Positions 22,539 through 34,570 of a stretch of 64,000 bases of DNA are shown here, piece by piece. This DNA is from Elmis aenea (taxonomy: Eukaryota > Arthropoda > Insecta > Coleoptera > Elmidae). The notes beneath the pieces are model-generated. The model saw only the letters and a list, made by a program, of their open reading frames with translations. It was not told the origin of the DNA and searched no databases. The position numbers and the translations under genes are program-made. The stretch is taken from contig OX393581.1 of NCBI GenBank assembly GCA_947652605.1, positions 46,151,924 to 46,215,923 of the forward strand, written 5' to 3'. How positions within the stretch are numbered: the stretch's first letter is position 1; each line of letters begins with the position of its first letter.

Positions 22539-23478
22539 GAATAACATGCCCTAATATGGAATCCTTTTTTGTATTCGTCAATAATATTCACATTTATTTA
22601 ACAAAATTTTGCAAAACAAATTATGAGAATTTGTAATGAATACGCAACACATTACTCGATATCTGGTACGATATTACGGTAGATATTTCTTATATGTATA
22701 GCTATTTTTTTTTAAATGTTACTACTATTCCATATTAAGCTCCCGGAGAACCTAATATGGAATACTAGGGGTTCTTAATATGAAATATAGAATTATATAG
22801 GAAATATACAATAAAATAAACAACTGCTCATAGATTAATCTTTTATTTCTTTCTGATTTGCATTATTACTTAAACCAAACCAAAACTCTGTTATTTATGT
22901 AAATTAAATTATAATTCAAGTGTCATTCGAACTAAATGTTGATAATTTATTTATTTTTTACAGGTAGGACAATAGAATTGTTTTTTTTTGGGTATTTTGC
23001 ACATTTTTCGTCTGCCCATTTCTGACACTTTTGACACTGAGCCCATATTGCTGTACTTAGTGATCATAATCATATTCATTAAAAGGCACCTCTATGTATT
23101 CCATATTAGGCATCAATGTGACATTTCAAAAATCGGTATATGTAAAACATGAAATGGCCCCAATCAACATTTTGGTCTATTTAATTGAAATGTAAAGGCT
23201 CATGCTAAATAAACATGCAATAAAATATTTTATATCATTTACCCTAGCATATAATATTTTGCACTGAAAGATTTAGCCTAAAAACTCAGTAGCACGTCAA
23301 AAATATATTTGAATCTGTTATGAAATCTAGTGAATATTTTTTAACTATTTTACATTTGGGAATGTGTGATCAATGTACATATAGGTACATATACTTTTCA
23401 ACAGATATCGCTTATTCATTGTCATAAAACAGATGTATTCCATAATAGGTAACTGTTCTATATTAGAGCACTTTACTC
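22539..23478 (-). mobile_element. pogo-like element with repeated CCTAATATGGAATA motif
   Basis: Flanked by TA (22537-22538, 23479-23480). The inverted ends contain TGCCCTAATATGGAA and TTCTATATTAGAGCA. The 14-bp motif CCTAATATGGAATA is repeated at 22550, 22751, about 22727 (inverted), 23097 (inverted) and 23436 (inverted). A minus-strand peptide remnant at 22950-23048 matches the terminal finger of pogo-type transposases. Non-autonomous. Confidence 0.75.
22950..23048 (-). pseudogene. pogo-type transposase C-terminal finger remnant
   Basis: The minus strand reads WAQCQKCQKWADEKCAKYPK then ..NNSIVLPVKNK and stop. The C-x2-C-x2-W-x4-C spacing with WAQC matches the PHD-like tail of the transposase at 10830-11784 (WIMCLQCSGW). 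The upstream part is interrupted by a stop. It supports assigning the surrounding element to the pogo group. Confidence 0.6.
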
Positions 23479-24765
23479 TATTATTAATAAAGCTTCATTC
23501 CTGGCAACTCTTTTTGACATTAATTAATTATTAATACAAGCAAATTTAAAAAAAAATAACAAAAAAGTAGGATATAAAAATAACCAATATACCATCGACA
23601 AAGTAGTTCTAACTATTTGAATGACATTACATTGCCAGTTAAAGCTATAAATGCCAAAGCAATTTACTGTTTATTTTGTATTGCTTAGTAATAGTAGACG
23701 TATATAAATAATAAAGCGAATTTATTAGCAAATTAAATGTCTAATTCAATTAAGGTAATTGCAAACATTACTGCAAACATGAAAACGAATTTTAAAGTCC
23801 AATTTAGTGTTATCGCATCGAATAAAAACAAAAACCTAACGTTTAAGCATTACTTGCCATCAGATATATCTGCGACTAATCTAATATTCGATCAGGGTAA
23901 GGAAAGTCGTGACAAAGCGCAATAAAACAAAACAAATTTATGATAGATGATGGTATTATTGCTGTTATCAATTTATTTTATGAAAATCGAACTCCGTTGA
24001 GTATAGTTTAGGTGTCATGTTTCAAAGATATTAAAGGTCAAATATCTGCGTGACCTGCCAAAGATTGTTAAAAGATAGACATATAAGGATCTTTATAAAT
24101 ATGTAGGAGAAAAAAATATGAAAGAAGCGTTCGTATTGACCTCGCAAGTTAAATCAAACACATCTCTGTTATTTTCGGAACGGATTTTGACGATGAGTTT
24201 GCGATTTAATCGTACATGGCCTCGTAAATCTATCGATGCGGACATAAATATATGACACATATCAGAGATTATTTTGACAAGTTATATCGAACGACTTGTC
24301 TTAGATACAAAAATTAATGGAATTTGTGGACTTGAACAGAGAATAACAGGTTTGTTGATCGTATTTTTAACGGTGTTGTGCTATTGGGCTTAAGAAAAAT
24401 CTGAAATTAAAATTGACGATTAAATAACAACGAAAAAACATAAAAATTCAAAACGGTACTCACTCAATAAAATTACACCTTTAAAATTATTTGAAGCAAA
24501 CGGTTGTCACCAGTTAAAAAAATCACAAATATTTTAATACTACAGCAACGTTTTTGTTTGCAAGTTTTATCAGCCTGGCAAAAACAGCCCTTCAATTGTG
24601 TATAACTTAAGAAAGAAATGGAAAATGTTGTTCCAGGTAAGTTTTTGACTATTCAAATTTTTAAAATTCATTCCCCTTTGAAGTATTTCTAATTTTATTT
24701 GTTTTTATTCGCACACATAAATTGTTCTGTCGTTTGAGCTTAAAAACAAATGAATGGTGTACCTT
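23479..24765. other. AT-rich DNA, nothing recognised
   Basis: No element ends or motif-bearing frame. A slightly GC-richer stretch at 24120-24250 has no recognised content. Confidence 0.45.
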
Positions 24766-25020
24766 CAGAGGCGGATTTAGCATTTGTGATGCCGAAGCGC
24801 AATGGGGTTTAGGGCCCTTTATGCAGGGGGTTTGAAATTCGAGTTTCAGCATGGGGATATAGCTTATTATAGTAGCTAAGGTATAAGTTTTAATTTGCCA
24901 AAGTTGCTAAATTCGGTGCTTACTAATAATCTGAAGAGATTTTGGAAATATTGCAATCGACATCAGAGAAAATTAGGAAAAACTGGAAAATACGATTTTT
25001 CAATATCGCCTTTAACTCTT
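24766..25020. mobile_element. Solo hAT-like end and fragment of a foldback arm
   Basis: CAGAGGCGGATTTAGC starting at 24766 followed by GGGGTTTAGGGCCC has the form of a hAT terminus; no matching right end was found. From about 24880, TTTAATTTGCCAAAGTTGCTAAATT resembles, in diverged form, the arm of the 60585-61299 element. Confidence 0.4.
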
Positions 25021-25048
25021 TTGGATTATAAAATATTTCAAATGTGTA

Positions 25049-26262
25049 CAGGGTGGACCAAATTCGAATGTTTTACGGGGTATCTCGGTTACCGTAATAG
25101 ATAGCGAAAATCTGATTTCGGTCTCTTGGGCTATTTTTTTGAGAAAATAACGCCTATGCAATCAGATTTTTTCTATCGAATTCCATTTTGGCACTACAGA
25201 CAAAAAATTAAATTTCATCATTTTTGAAAATTTGCTGTAACTTCTTTATTTATTAAATTAGAACAAAATGTTGTAAAGGTTTTTTATACAGATTTTTATG
25301 ATTAATGAAAAAAACAAAAATAATTTTTTCATAGCTAACTTGACTTTCGAGATATGGAGTAAATTTACATTTTTTTAAATGGAAACCCTAGTTGGCCATG
25401 ACTTTATGTGAAAAAGTATTTTTTTAGCTTTTTAAAAACATATAGTTTTATATATTTGTTGCAAAAAATAACCAAGATATGGCCAATTTTGTAAAAATTC
25501 GATCATCAAAGTTTGCCATGATTTCGTAAACAAGTGATGTTTGCAATTATTAAACAACTTAACGTCATTGCCAAGTAAATTCTGCAACAGCCGCTATGTT
25601 TTTATTACTTACAAAGTAATATTCTAACATATTAAACTTTTCAAAGAGTTCAAATTTAGCCATGTTCACAATACCACAATAAACAGCTATAAAATACAAA
25701 ATAATAAACTGATTTGCTTAAAAGTTGATAAATTTACTTCGAAATGACGTTTAGTTGTTTAATAATTGCAAACATCACTTGTTTACGAAATCATGAGTAA
25801 CTTTGATGATCGAATTTTTACAAAATTGGCCATATCTTGGTTATTTCTTGCAAAAAATATATAAAACTATATATTTTTGAAAAGCTAAAAAAATACTCTT
25901 TGACATAAAGTCATGGCCAACTAGGGTTTCCATTTAAAAAAATGTAAATTTACTCCATATCTCGTAAGTCAAGGTGGCTAAGAAAAAAATACTTTTATTT
26001 TGAAATTAAGCAAAAAAATGTGTATAAAAAACCTTTATAGCATTTTGTTCTAATTCAATAAATAAAGAAGTTACAGCAAATTTTCAAAAATGACGAAATT
26101 TCATTTTTCGTCTGTAGTGCCAAAATGGAATCAGATAGAAAAAATCTGATTGCACAGGCGTTATTTTCTCAAAAAAATAGCCCAAGAGACCGAAATCAGA
26201 TTTTTGCTATCTATTACGGTAACCGAGATACCCCGTAAAACATTGGAATTTGGTCCACCCTG
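25049..26262. mobile_element. Foldback transposon, CAGGGTGGACC ends
   Basis: TA flanks both ends (25047-25048, 26263-26264). The left end CAGGGTGGACCAAATTCGAA is mirrored by TTGGAATTTGGTCCACCCTG. The arms, about 550-600 bp each, are nearly perfect inverted copies: ACGGGGTATCTCGG, GCGAAAATCTGATTTCGGTC, GGCGTTATTTTCTC, GTTTGCCATGATTTCGTAAA. The turn lies near 25700. There is no coding frame. It is the best preserved of the foldback family in this window and would form a long hairpin. Confidence 0.9.
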
Positions 26263-26264
26263 TA

Positions 26265-27189
26265 CAACCATTGCCGAAGCAACTTTTTAAGCCAAATCGG
26301 ATTGTGGTCACAAATTTTTCCCAGATCGATTCGTTTTTGTTTTATGACAACCAACCTAATTTTTTCCTATGGGCGCAATTTTTGCTATTTACATAATCAA
26401 ATAGCATTTATTTTTCTGAATCCATTGATGTATCACACATGATATTTTACTTGTTCTTTCATTGTCCGAGCCTAGAGACATCTGTTAAAGCAACAACATT
26501 TTAATTAAATTTAAAACCCGTACACGCATCAACATTTTAATACCATCGGGTAAGGATATGCAGGGGATATTAATAATAACCGTACATCTTCATTTTAACA
26601 TGTTTGCGTGGAGTAAATGCGATTGTAGTCGAACCCTTTGTTTCAAATTTATATATCTCTATGAGCTGGTATGGGTCTTCGGGGATATCTAACGTTAAAC
26701 TACCTCATACACGAGTAGTAGCAGTACAATTGCTGCTGTTCTGTATTTCCCTGAAAGAAAATATTCTCCGAATGACTGCTGCGTCTTTATTATTAAATTC
26801 TATTGAGCGAATATCATCCTTGGATAATTAAATGAAATTACCGCAGTCCTGAGAAGCAAAAAATTTCATAGTTTTTGGTTAAGCAACTGTAAATTAAATG
26901 AAATCAGGCACGAAATAAAATTGCTTTATTTTGTTGAACAAAGAATCGAAACATGGGCAAATACGTTATTTTTTTAACCTATAAAAACTACAAAATGTTT
27001 GAAAATTGGTTGATTTCATAAGCTACTGCCTTTCAACGTTTCAGCGTGAATACAGATAATTCAAATGATCTGCAATTGTATCAACTGATAACCAAACTGA
27101 ATATATGCTGCTACAATATGTATTGATGTGAATATAGCGTTAAAAAAAAAATTGTACAAATCATATCAAACACCATATAAAAAACACTT
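26265..27189. other. AT-rich DNA, nothing recognised
   Basis: A 75-codon frame at 26604-26831 shows no family resemblance. Confidence 0.45.
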
Positions 27190-28351
27190 TAATTTATCTT
27201 CTTCTTCTTAATCGGTCCCTCTTGTACCTTTCGGTGTCAAGGTATGCTTTTCTGTTTCCGTATTATGTTTCTCCACTCCTGCCTTTCGTTAGCTAATTGT
27301 GGCACATCTCTCCAGCTGACTCCTTTTTCTTCTAGTCTCTGTCTAACTTCTTTTCCCCATTTTATTCTTGGTCTTTCTCTATTTCTTTTTCCCTCCATCT
27401 GCATTTTCTATCCTATTTTCGCGTATCTACTTTCTGGCATTCGTAGTAAATGTCCAAGTTTCTGAACTGTACGCGAGGATGAGTACGTCCACTGCATTAA
27501 AAACTCGCGTCTTCGTTTCTTTTGATATTTCCTTCTTACTTATCAAACATTTATTAGTGACGTAGTAAAATTTCGTCGCTGCCGCTATTCTGTTATTCAG
27601 ATCTTTCTCCAATTTACCATTTTCTGCAATTATTTTTCCTAAATATTTAAAACGTGCTACCTGTTCTATCTTTTTTTGGTCTAGCATAATTGTAACTGGT
27701 TCATGTTTTTCCGCTATAACCATAACCTTTGTCTTTGTTATATTAATATTCATATTATATCTACTTAATGTATCTGCCCATACGTCTAGATTGAATTGCA
27801 AGTCCTTTTCGCTTTTAGCTAATAACCACATCTTCTGCAAAGGCTAGTTCTGTTAAGAATATTGGTTTTACTTTATTCCAACCCCAGTAGGCTTTCTTTG
27901 TGTTTTGCTTACATTCTTTAATTATTTTATCCATAAGAATTATAAAGAGCAGTGGACTTAATGTGCCTCCTTGTCTTACTCCCACTGTTGTTATAAATTC
28001 CTGGGAACTGCTGTTATGGGTTCGCACATAATTTCTACTGCTCCTATATAAACTCTTGATGGCGTTTAATAATCCTTCTCGCACTCTACTTTGTTTCAAT
28101 ATCTTCCAGATCTTTTCCCTTGGCACTCTATCGAAGGCTTTAGAAAGATCGATAAAGCAAAAGTACACCATCTTTGAATGTTCCATTGTTTTTTCACTTA
28201 ACTGCCTTAACGTTAAAATTAGATCCTGTGTGCTTCTACCCGGTCTAAATCCACATTGCACCTCTTCCAAATTTCTTTCTAAATGACTTCTTAATCTCTC
28301 CTCCAAAATTCTTTCATATCATTTTTCTACTACACTAAGTAGGGATATGCC
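27190..28351 (-). pseudogene. Non-LTR retrotransposon, 5'-truncated RT and C-terminal region
   Basis: Minus-strand frames read from about 28351: KGISLLSVVEK, stop, YERILEERLRSHLE, EEVQCGFRPGRSTQD (RT motif 1-2 region), YFCFIDLSKAFDRVP (motif A with catalytic Asp), TVGVRQGGTLSPLLF (motif B), then LAFAEDVVIS where FADD/YADD is expected. A frameshift near 27830 leads to YNMNINITKTKVM, RFKYLGKIIAENGKL, AYSSETWTF, and RNRERPRIKWGKE with WRNIIRKQ at the C-terminus. The catalytic Asp pair is changed to Glu-Asp and there is at least one stop and one frameshift, so it is inactive. A (GAA)n-like tail marks the 3' end near 27200. Upstream endonuclease and ORF1 are absent. Confidence 0.9.
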
Positions 28352-30204
28352 TTTAATTTATATATGTTGTTAATGTCATTCTTAGTATTAGTTTAAAAAA
28401 ATTGCATGGCAAACTCAAATACATTTTCTACATGAACGTACAATAATCTAACGCTATGCTGTTCTCTAAATTATTTTACGTCTAGGTGAGTAAGTACGCG
28501 TGCAGAATTTATGTACTTCAGAAAAGCACCTGATAAGTGCTCTTTATTTTGTATAATGTTTATAATAGCTGTCGACGATTAGACCCGAATAAAAGGGTTA
28601 AATCGCGCATATATTTGCTTGTCTTGCCTGATTTTGATCTATTAATATTAAAAAAGCATGGTTTAATACGAAATTTATGCGCCCTACTTGTTGCGTTCTA
28701 GTACAATCGATATTACTTTTGTTGCAAAAATTATAACACAAATTTAAATAGCCTTAAATAAAGATGTTTAAACAATCTTAGCGTACAATTGATTAAACTT
28801 ACTTAGGTACTATAAAGTTTTTAATAAACTTTATAAAAACCTATTTAAAATATTACAAAAGAAATTTTTGGAAATTTTGAAAACATACAAAAGGTTTACT
28901 AATTAAATATTTTTTGTTTCAATATTTTCCAACCATACAATTAAATTTTATCTGGTTTCGTTACGCAAGAGAAACTATTTATATTGCTTGCAAAATAATT
29001 TAAGATCTGCAATAGCCAGATACGTCTAGCTAACATACTGTTGAAATTGTTGGCGAAAACACGTAAAGTCGTAAAAGTTCTTATCGAACGTTGGTAAATA
29101 TAAATTTTGGCTATACACAGCGTTTACGTGAAAACTCGAGGTGTCTGAAATGCTAGACGGCGTGATGATGATATCATACGGCAGAGTGGCAACAGCCTGA
29201 GGAGATGGTATTTGGTTTAGCCCTTTACACCTTTCGTCAAGCTACAGCTGTCGTATTAGATAGGCTCCGTGGTAATAAGATTAGAACTACTCGATTAATA
29301 TATATTTCAAAGTTGCAGAGATTTACCGGTTTACTCATGCATGTATCGCTGCTCAAATGACATAAATATATTTCGGTGTGTTGTGGAATTTATAAACGCT
29401 CGAATTCCAAGTACTTCCAGCTAAAGTTAGGCAAGTAGGTTAAATTTGATAATGTGGTTCCTTGACTAAAAAAACACTGAATCTAGCAAGTTTTCCAGAT
29501 TCGTTTCTTTCAAATCATCTTAATTTCCAACACATAATACCTGTTAATGTACATCTGCAATACATTTAAAGGTCAGATAATGTTACATAAAAAGTATATT
29601 GAATATGTTATACAAAACAATAATTAAATGTTTTGTTACTTTAAAGCACAAGCCTGTTTTTACAGGTTTTTTTGTATACCTCAATTAAAAATGGTTTAAA
29701 TCACAATATTCATTTTATCGCATTGATCAAACACAAAGGATTTCCATTAAAATTTGTATAATGGTTTTAGAATTTTTATAGAACATACTGAAAAACAATT
29801 TCGTGAACAGATAACATCTTATTATTAATTTTGTATGTCGTGCTATCACAATAATAAGAATTATTTTAGTGTCAATTTAAATGATATTAAACAATTGTAA
29901 GAGCAGTCCGAAGGGCAGCCGAGAGAGATTGTCGGGTCGGTGAAAGACTTCCATTAAAAAAAATCGGTGTTTTTTTTAAATAAGGCGAAACGACAACTAG
30001 TCTTGAAGACTAACCAGCAGCTTATTTTTAACTTAAATGACTACTTGCGATCCCCAGAACTCTGACCCAGCCCCCATTCGCTCTTTTAGTCTGATGTTAT
30101 ACATTTGTTTTTTCTGCACACAAAATTTCACCGAGAACTAGCACTGCACTAGACGAGATCGTGTGGTTTTGATCGCTTCAGTCTTCGAAGTTGAAAAGGT
30201 TTTG
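28352..30204. other. AT-rich DNA; probable 3' UTR of the following LINE at right
   Basis: Nothing recognised from 28352 to about 29890. From 29900 to 30204 the DNA is GC-richer and abuts the Jockey-type C-terminus at 30205, so it may be that element's 3' untranslated region. Confidence 0.4.
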
Positions 30205-30830
30205 TCAGTTGAATGGCTCAACGTTGACATGGTCGTGTAACCTTTCTTCATATTTTTGGGCAAAATTCTTTATTTCTGCCTCGACTGTCTCTGTTTGAAG
30301 ATCTCGATGGATGTTTTTGTTTATCACATACCAAGAGGCATTGACAACATCTCTCTGAACTTTGTTCTGAAATACTTGTATCCTATTGGTATTTGATGGT
30401 CTGGTACATCCCCATATGCCCATATGGGTTTTAGGGCCTGCTTATCCAACAGCATTTTATTATGTACCTTTAATTTAGTTTTGCGACCTAGTATCCAGTA
30501 CATTTTTCTATACCTATTTCAGCTTCAGTTCTTCACAACACTTTTTGATATGTTCCTTCCAGGGGAGCTTGGCATCAAGAGTCATGCCTCATGCCCAAGT
30601 ACTTAGCTCTATTTGAATATGGAATGGTCGATCCATTTACGGTTATGGGAGTACGCTGTTCTATTTTCTTATTAGTGAACGTAGTTTGTACAGATTTGTA
30701 CAGATTTGTTTTGATTGTTTTATTTTTCCACTTTAGTCCAATAGCTGATATTGTTTACGGTTTCTTGTAATTTACTTGCAGCTTCCAGTTTTGTGCAGCT
30801 TCTGGAGTAGCCCATGGGCGGTGAAACATT
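30205..30830 (-). pseudogene. Jockey-type non-LTR retrotransposon, C-terminal RT fragment
   Basis: Minus-strand pieces in order: KLEAASKLQETVNNISYW (about 30780), SVQTTFTNKKIEQ, TPITVNGSTIPYSNRAKYLG (30615), a frameshift, TLDAKLPWKEHIKK, KMLLDKQALKPIWAYG, a frameshift at about 30425, then IWGCTRPSN, FQNKVQRDVVNASWYVIN, NIHRDLQTETVEAEIKNFAQ and YEERLHDHVNVE. This is the region after the RT palm that is diagnostic of Jockey elements (PIW.YGIQLWG; N.DIHRDL). Multiple stops and frameshifts; 5'-truncated. Confidence 0.88.
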
Positions 30831-32712
30831 ATAGATTCTACAATTCCAGCGAGTTCAAAATGGCCGGACGTAAGGAGAACAGCCATTTAATAATTGGATT
30901 TGTGGTTAATGGTAAAACTTTAATATTGATGAAAGTTGAATGAATATACACGGGGCTTTATGGGTAATTTTTTATCTATGCAAAAATTATTTTTTATTAA
31001 ATAGACCGGGTCCCTTTCGCGGCCAGCCCGTTACAAAAGTCTTAGGTGTCACCCCTCTCAACGACCCTAGCATTGAGTAAAATCCACCTTGTGCAGTGAC
31101 ATGCAGTTTTCCAATAAGTTCCATCAAATTTTCTTGGAGTATTTGTGGTAGGTGTGCGGGCAATCATTGTGCCGCGAAACATTAGTTAAGAAAGATAGCT
31201 CTAAGCTACCCGATAACTATGAAAACCGATTAATGTTAGACTATGTTGGGGCGCAGCAAAGATTTTCATATGCCCAGGGACATTACATTAGAACTGCACG
31301 CTCAGAACAACGGTTGTGACGCTTCATCGATTAATAATAAAACGTTTCTTCGAAACCCAGAAACGAATGATCGAACAACGGTTAACTGAAATTATACTGT
31401 ACCTATTATGTATTTTCTACAAATATCAACATTATAATGGTCAGTTTTTGGTTGTGTTGGGCGAATTTAATTTCCGTTTTGATGCTATCCCGTATTTTTA
31501 AGGTGCAATGGCATTCCATTTTTGTAAACATAAACATATTAGTTCAAATTCGCTTATCGTTGAAAGTTCAGCAATGAAACAATGGTATGAATAAATTTCC
31601 TATAAAACTGAATTAAAAGAACAGTAAATTTAAAAACGCGTTATGTTGTAATTGTCGGAAACACGGCAGTGAAATAACGCGAACTCTCACGCAACGTCGA
31701 ATTTTCTCTTTCTAACAAAACATTCGTTTGAATTATTTACATTTACAGCAAGATATACATTTAAACACGGTGCTGGATTTCCGACATTCTTCAAAATCAA
31801 CCCTTTATACTTAGATTTAGAGGGTGATTTAAATTCTGTAGCTTGTTGGACCGTAACAATTGAGAAGGATAAAATGTACCTCTAGTAAATTTAGTTAGGT
31901 CTATAGGACTAAGACGCTCGTGTACTTTAAAGTACATCTCTACGCCTTCTTCGACCATTAGTGCCACGTTGTATGGTGAGGGTTTCTTGTCAATAAAACT
32001 TTGGTGGTTGTAGTCTTAGCTCTATGAGTTTAGTTTCCAATAGCGAGGCGTTGTACAGTACTTTAAAGCACCGGTTGTGTTTGAGGGATCTTATTTGGAA
32101 CCACTGTTGCGGTCAATTTTGTTCTAGAAGGTTGCATTAAAGGTCGGCTAATGTTTGAATCCAATGCTAGCCTATTGATGGAGTTGCGGTGTGGCAGCTC
32201 AACTCTCTATGTTTTCCCTCGAAGTTTGATTGTTATTTGATTGCTGTTGGAACAGTTCGCTGTGTAGTCCGTATATTATTATGGCCTGTCCCTAGAAAGG
32301 GATGTACTAATGATAGCAATTTATGCAGAACTGCTAGTCGATAATCCGAACGGTATATATTTTTCGTTGAGATGTTTCATTTGTGGGTAACGAACAGCTT
32401 AGGGTTTCGTTGGCACGAACATCGAAATACGATCCTTAAATTAAGGGTAAAGTTGTTATTAGACGCGGTTTACTTGCCCTTAAATCGATTTGCTTTTCAA
32501 TATAAATCGTTTGTTAAACATATTTTAGGACTCGACTGACAGGTTCTAAAATTATAATTATAAACTAATATCAAGAAAAGTTTTCAATGTAAAAAGTCGA
32601 GCTTTATGCAGCAAATTATTTGCAAATACGTTGCATACCTATCAGGGTAACTGACGCCCCTAGGCAAAGAAAATGTTGGCACCCACATATATTGTCTAAA
32701 TGTGCGTATGTG
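30831..32712. other. Mixed-composition DNA with unassigned coding-like stretches
   Basis: At about 31020-31110 a GC-rich block (GGTCCCTTTCGCGGCCAGCC) is unassigned. At 31800-32480 the minus strand has frame pieces with protein-like composition (VALMVEEGVEMYFKVHERL; FKVLYNASLLETKLIELRL) shifted relative to each other. They suggest an old degraded gene or retroelement, but I recognise no family. GACGCCCCTAGGCAAAG near 32654 looks like a stray hAT-type end. Confidence 0.35.
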
Positions 32713-32716
32713 TCTA

Positions 32717-33473
32717 TGTTACGGCCAAAGCCCAAAATCGGCCAAAGTGGGATATGTCCGGCCAATTCGAGAAATGGCCAATGTCGCTGTTAATTGACTG
32801 GCCAATATCCGATCTTTTCTTGATTTCGGGATTTGGCCAGTTTGCGAAATGGCATGGAGCGATCGGCCAAAGTCGGAAGAAAAATGTCAAGAGCAGATTT
32901 TGGTGCGTTTGTATAATTTCATCCTTGATACAATCTCTTTACTTTATCAATCTCGATCATCACTTGTTACAACAAGATGAACTTTTATGACATTCGGAAT
33001 TGCACAACAGTTTCTTGTTTCTACATTTGCTTGAGAACACCTTGTTCTGTTCCTAGCTTGTAGAAAGCGCCCTCGACGTTCATGACAACTGCAAGAACGC
33101 ATCTTGGATTACTCTGTCAACATCTGGTTTACGGATTCGTACATTGTCTTCGACTTTCGCTGGTGGGAATTTTGTATCTGAATTTTTAAGCATCTTCTCA
33201 CCTTGGGCTTGCAAACTAACTTGAGCTGCTGACATCTTCTCCCTTATTTCTTGTCTGCGAGTAATTTTCCCTACGTACCTAACCTGACCGGACAGTATTG
33301 CATCAGTACGTCGAATTTTGGCCAGGAATTTCCCGTCTTTTCGCGAAATAGCCGACCAAAGTAGCATACACTGTTAATTTCAAGTAATCGGACCTTGGCC
33401 ACACCTCTCGGCCACTGTATGAAAGGGCCGGCCAATTCGGGAGCTGGCCGTACTTCGTGTTTTTGCCGTAACA
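32717..33473 (-). mobile_element. Ginger-like DNA transposon remnant
   Basis: Ends TGTTACGGCCAAAG and TTTTTGCCGTAACA are inverted and flanked by a 4-bp direct repeat TCTA (32713-32716, 33474-33477). Ginger elements are known for TGT-starting inverted repeats, 4-bp duplications and a Gypsy-like integrase. Subterminal DNA at both ends is rich in GGCCAA/TTGGCC motifs (at least eight). A minus-strand frame keeps an integrase-linked tail. Internally deleted. Confidence 0.75.
33080..33270 (-). pseudogene. Fragment of Ginger/KRBA2-like integrase tail
   Basis: The minus strand contains REKMSAAQVSLQAQGEKMLK then NSDTKFPPAKVEDNVRI and KPDVDR. From memory, this resembles the segment after the integrase core in Ginger/KRBA2/SCAND3-like proteins (QA.KML..S..KFPPAKVGD.V.IP.PDVDRG). 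The integrase catalytic core is missing. The frame runs on as non-homologous sequence toward 33367. Confidence 0.65.
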
Positions 33474-33481
33474 TCTATATG

Positions 33482-34408
33482 CAGGGTGATTCATTAACAT
33501 TGCGAAAAACTTCGGGAGTAATACCTTTTCAAAAATTAAGGGAGGTTTTTATGAATTATTTTTTCCTAAAACGTCTTCCTTCGTAGTGACGCCTTCATAA
33601 AGGGAAACATGAAAGTAGGTTTTCATTTTATTTCTCAAATTTGGAGAAATGTAGAAAACTGACTTATTTTAGATGTTTTTTACTTATTATTGAAAGGTTT
33701 TCCACAGCAGTATAGTCAATGATTTACCATCTTCACAAGGGGCTGAAAAAAACGACCCCTCTTTTTTTTATGAGAACTTTTTGGAGGGTAGAAACTTTGC
33801 AATTTAAATTTTCTTTGAAAGTTTAATTTATTAAGAACTTTTCTTAATTCTTTAATTTTTTCCGCAAAAGCCACAGTTTTTAAATAAACAATAAAATAAG
33901 TTAACATGCACCACGAAACATTCTAAAATAAAATAATTAATTTTGTTGGTTACCATGGTTTGTAGATATTAAGTAAAAGTTACAGGTGTTTTCGTGTTTA
34001 TTTGGTGGTGCATGTTCACCTATTACATATATTGTTTATTCAAAAACTGTAGGTTTTGCGAGAACAACTAAAGAATTAAAAAAAAGTTTCTATATAAATC
34101 TAGATTTAAAAAAAATTAAATTGCAAAATTTTAACACTCCAAAAAGTTCTGATAATAAAAACAACAAAATTTGCACTTTTTGCCTCCTGTAAAGGTAGGA
34201 GATGATTAAAATTATTAGGTACTATAGGCAAAATTTTAATAAGTAAAAAACATTTACCAAATGTCATTCCCCTACATTTTCTTTACGCTTTAGGGGTGTA
34301 ACTCTGAAAAAACGACGTTTTCGGATTTTTTTTTAAAAAAAGGACCTTAATATTTGATAAGATTGGAATTACCTTTCGAAGTTTTACGTAATATTTATGA
34401 ATCCCTGG
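33482..34408. mobile_element. Foldback element with CAGGGTGATTCAT ends
   Basis: The left end CAGGGTGATTCATTAACATT pairs with AATATTTATGAATCCCTG. The arms continue inverted through AAAACTTCG, ATTAAGG, ATGTTTTTTACTTATT, AGAACTTTTTGGAG, AATTCTTTAATTTTTTCCGC / CTAAAGAATT and AACATGCACCAC, with the turn near 33945. Arms are diverged (roughly 70% by eye), so this is an old copy. It begins five bases after the 4-bp duplication of the Ginger-like element. No coding capacity. Confidence 0.7.
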
Positions 34409-34499
34409 CATATTTATAAAAATATTACACCATTATAAATATTTTAATTTAAAAAAAATTTAACAACTTCAATACACAATTATAAACATATATCATATG

Positions 34500-34570
34500 A
34501 ATTTTACCCTTTTTATAAGGATATCTGGCGCCCCCATAACCTGGCGCCTAATGGTAAAACCGGCCGTGAT
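34500..34570 (-). mobile_element. Solo hAT-like end
   Basis: Read on the minus strand, CACGGCCGGTTTTACCATTA followed by GGCGCCAGG has the form of a hAT terminus (CAGGGCCGG...). No partner end or duplication was found. Confidence 0.35.

Noticed and set aside
22550..23449. CArG boxes as a true muscle enhancer
   Set aside because: The wider 14-bp motif is part of transposon ends with a TA duplication and a transposase relic, so transposase binding is the simpler explanation; kept only as a finding to test.
27244..27565. + strand frames of 65-73 codons
   Set aside because: Antisense shadows of the minus-strand reverse transcriptase remnant.
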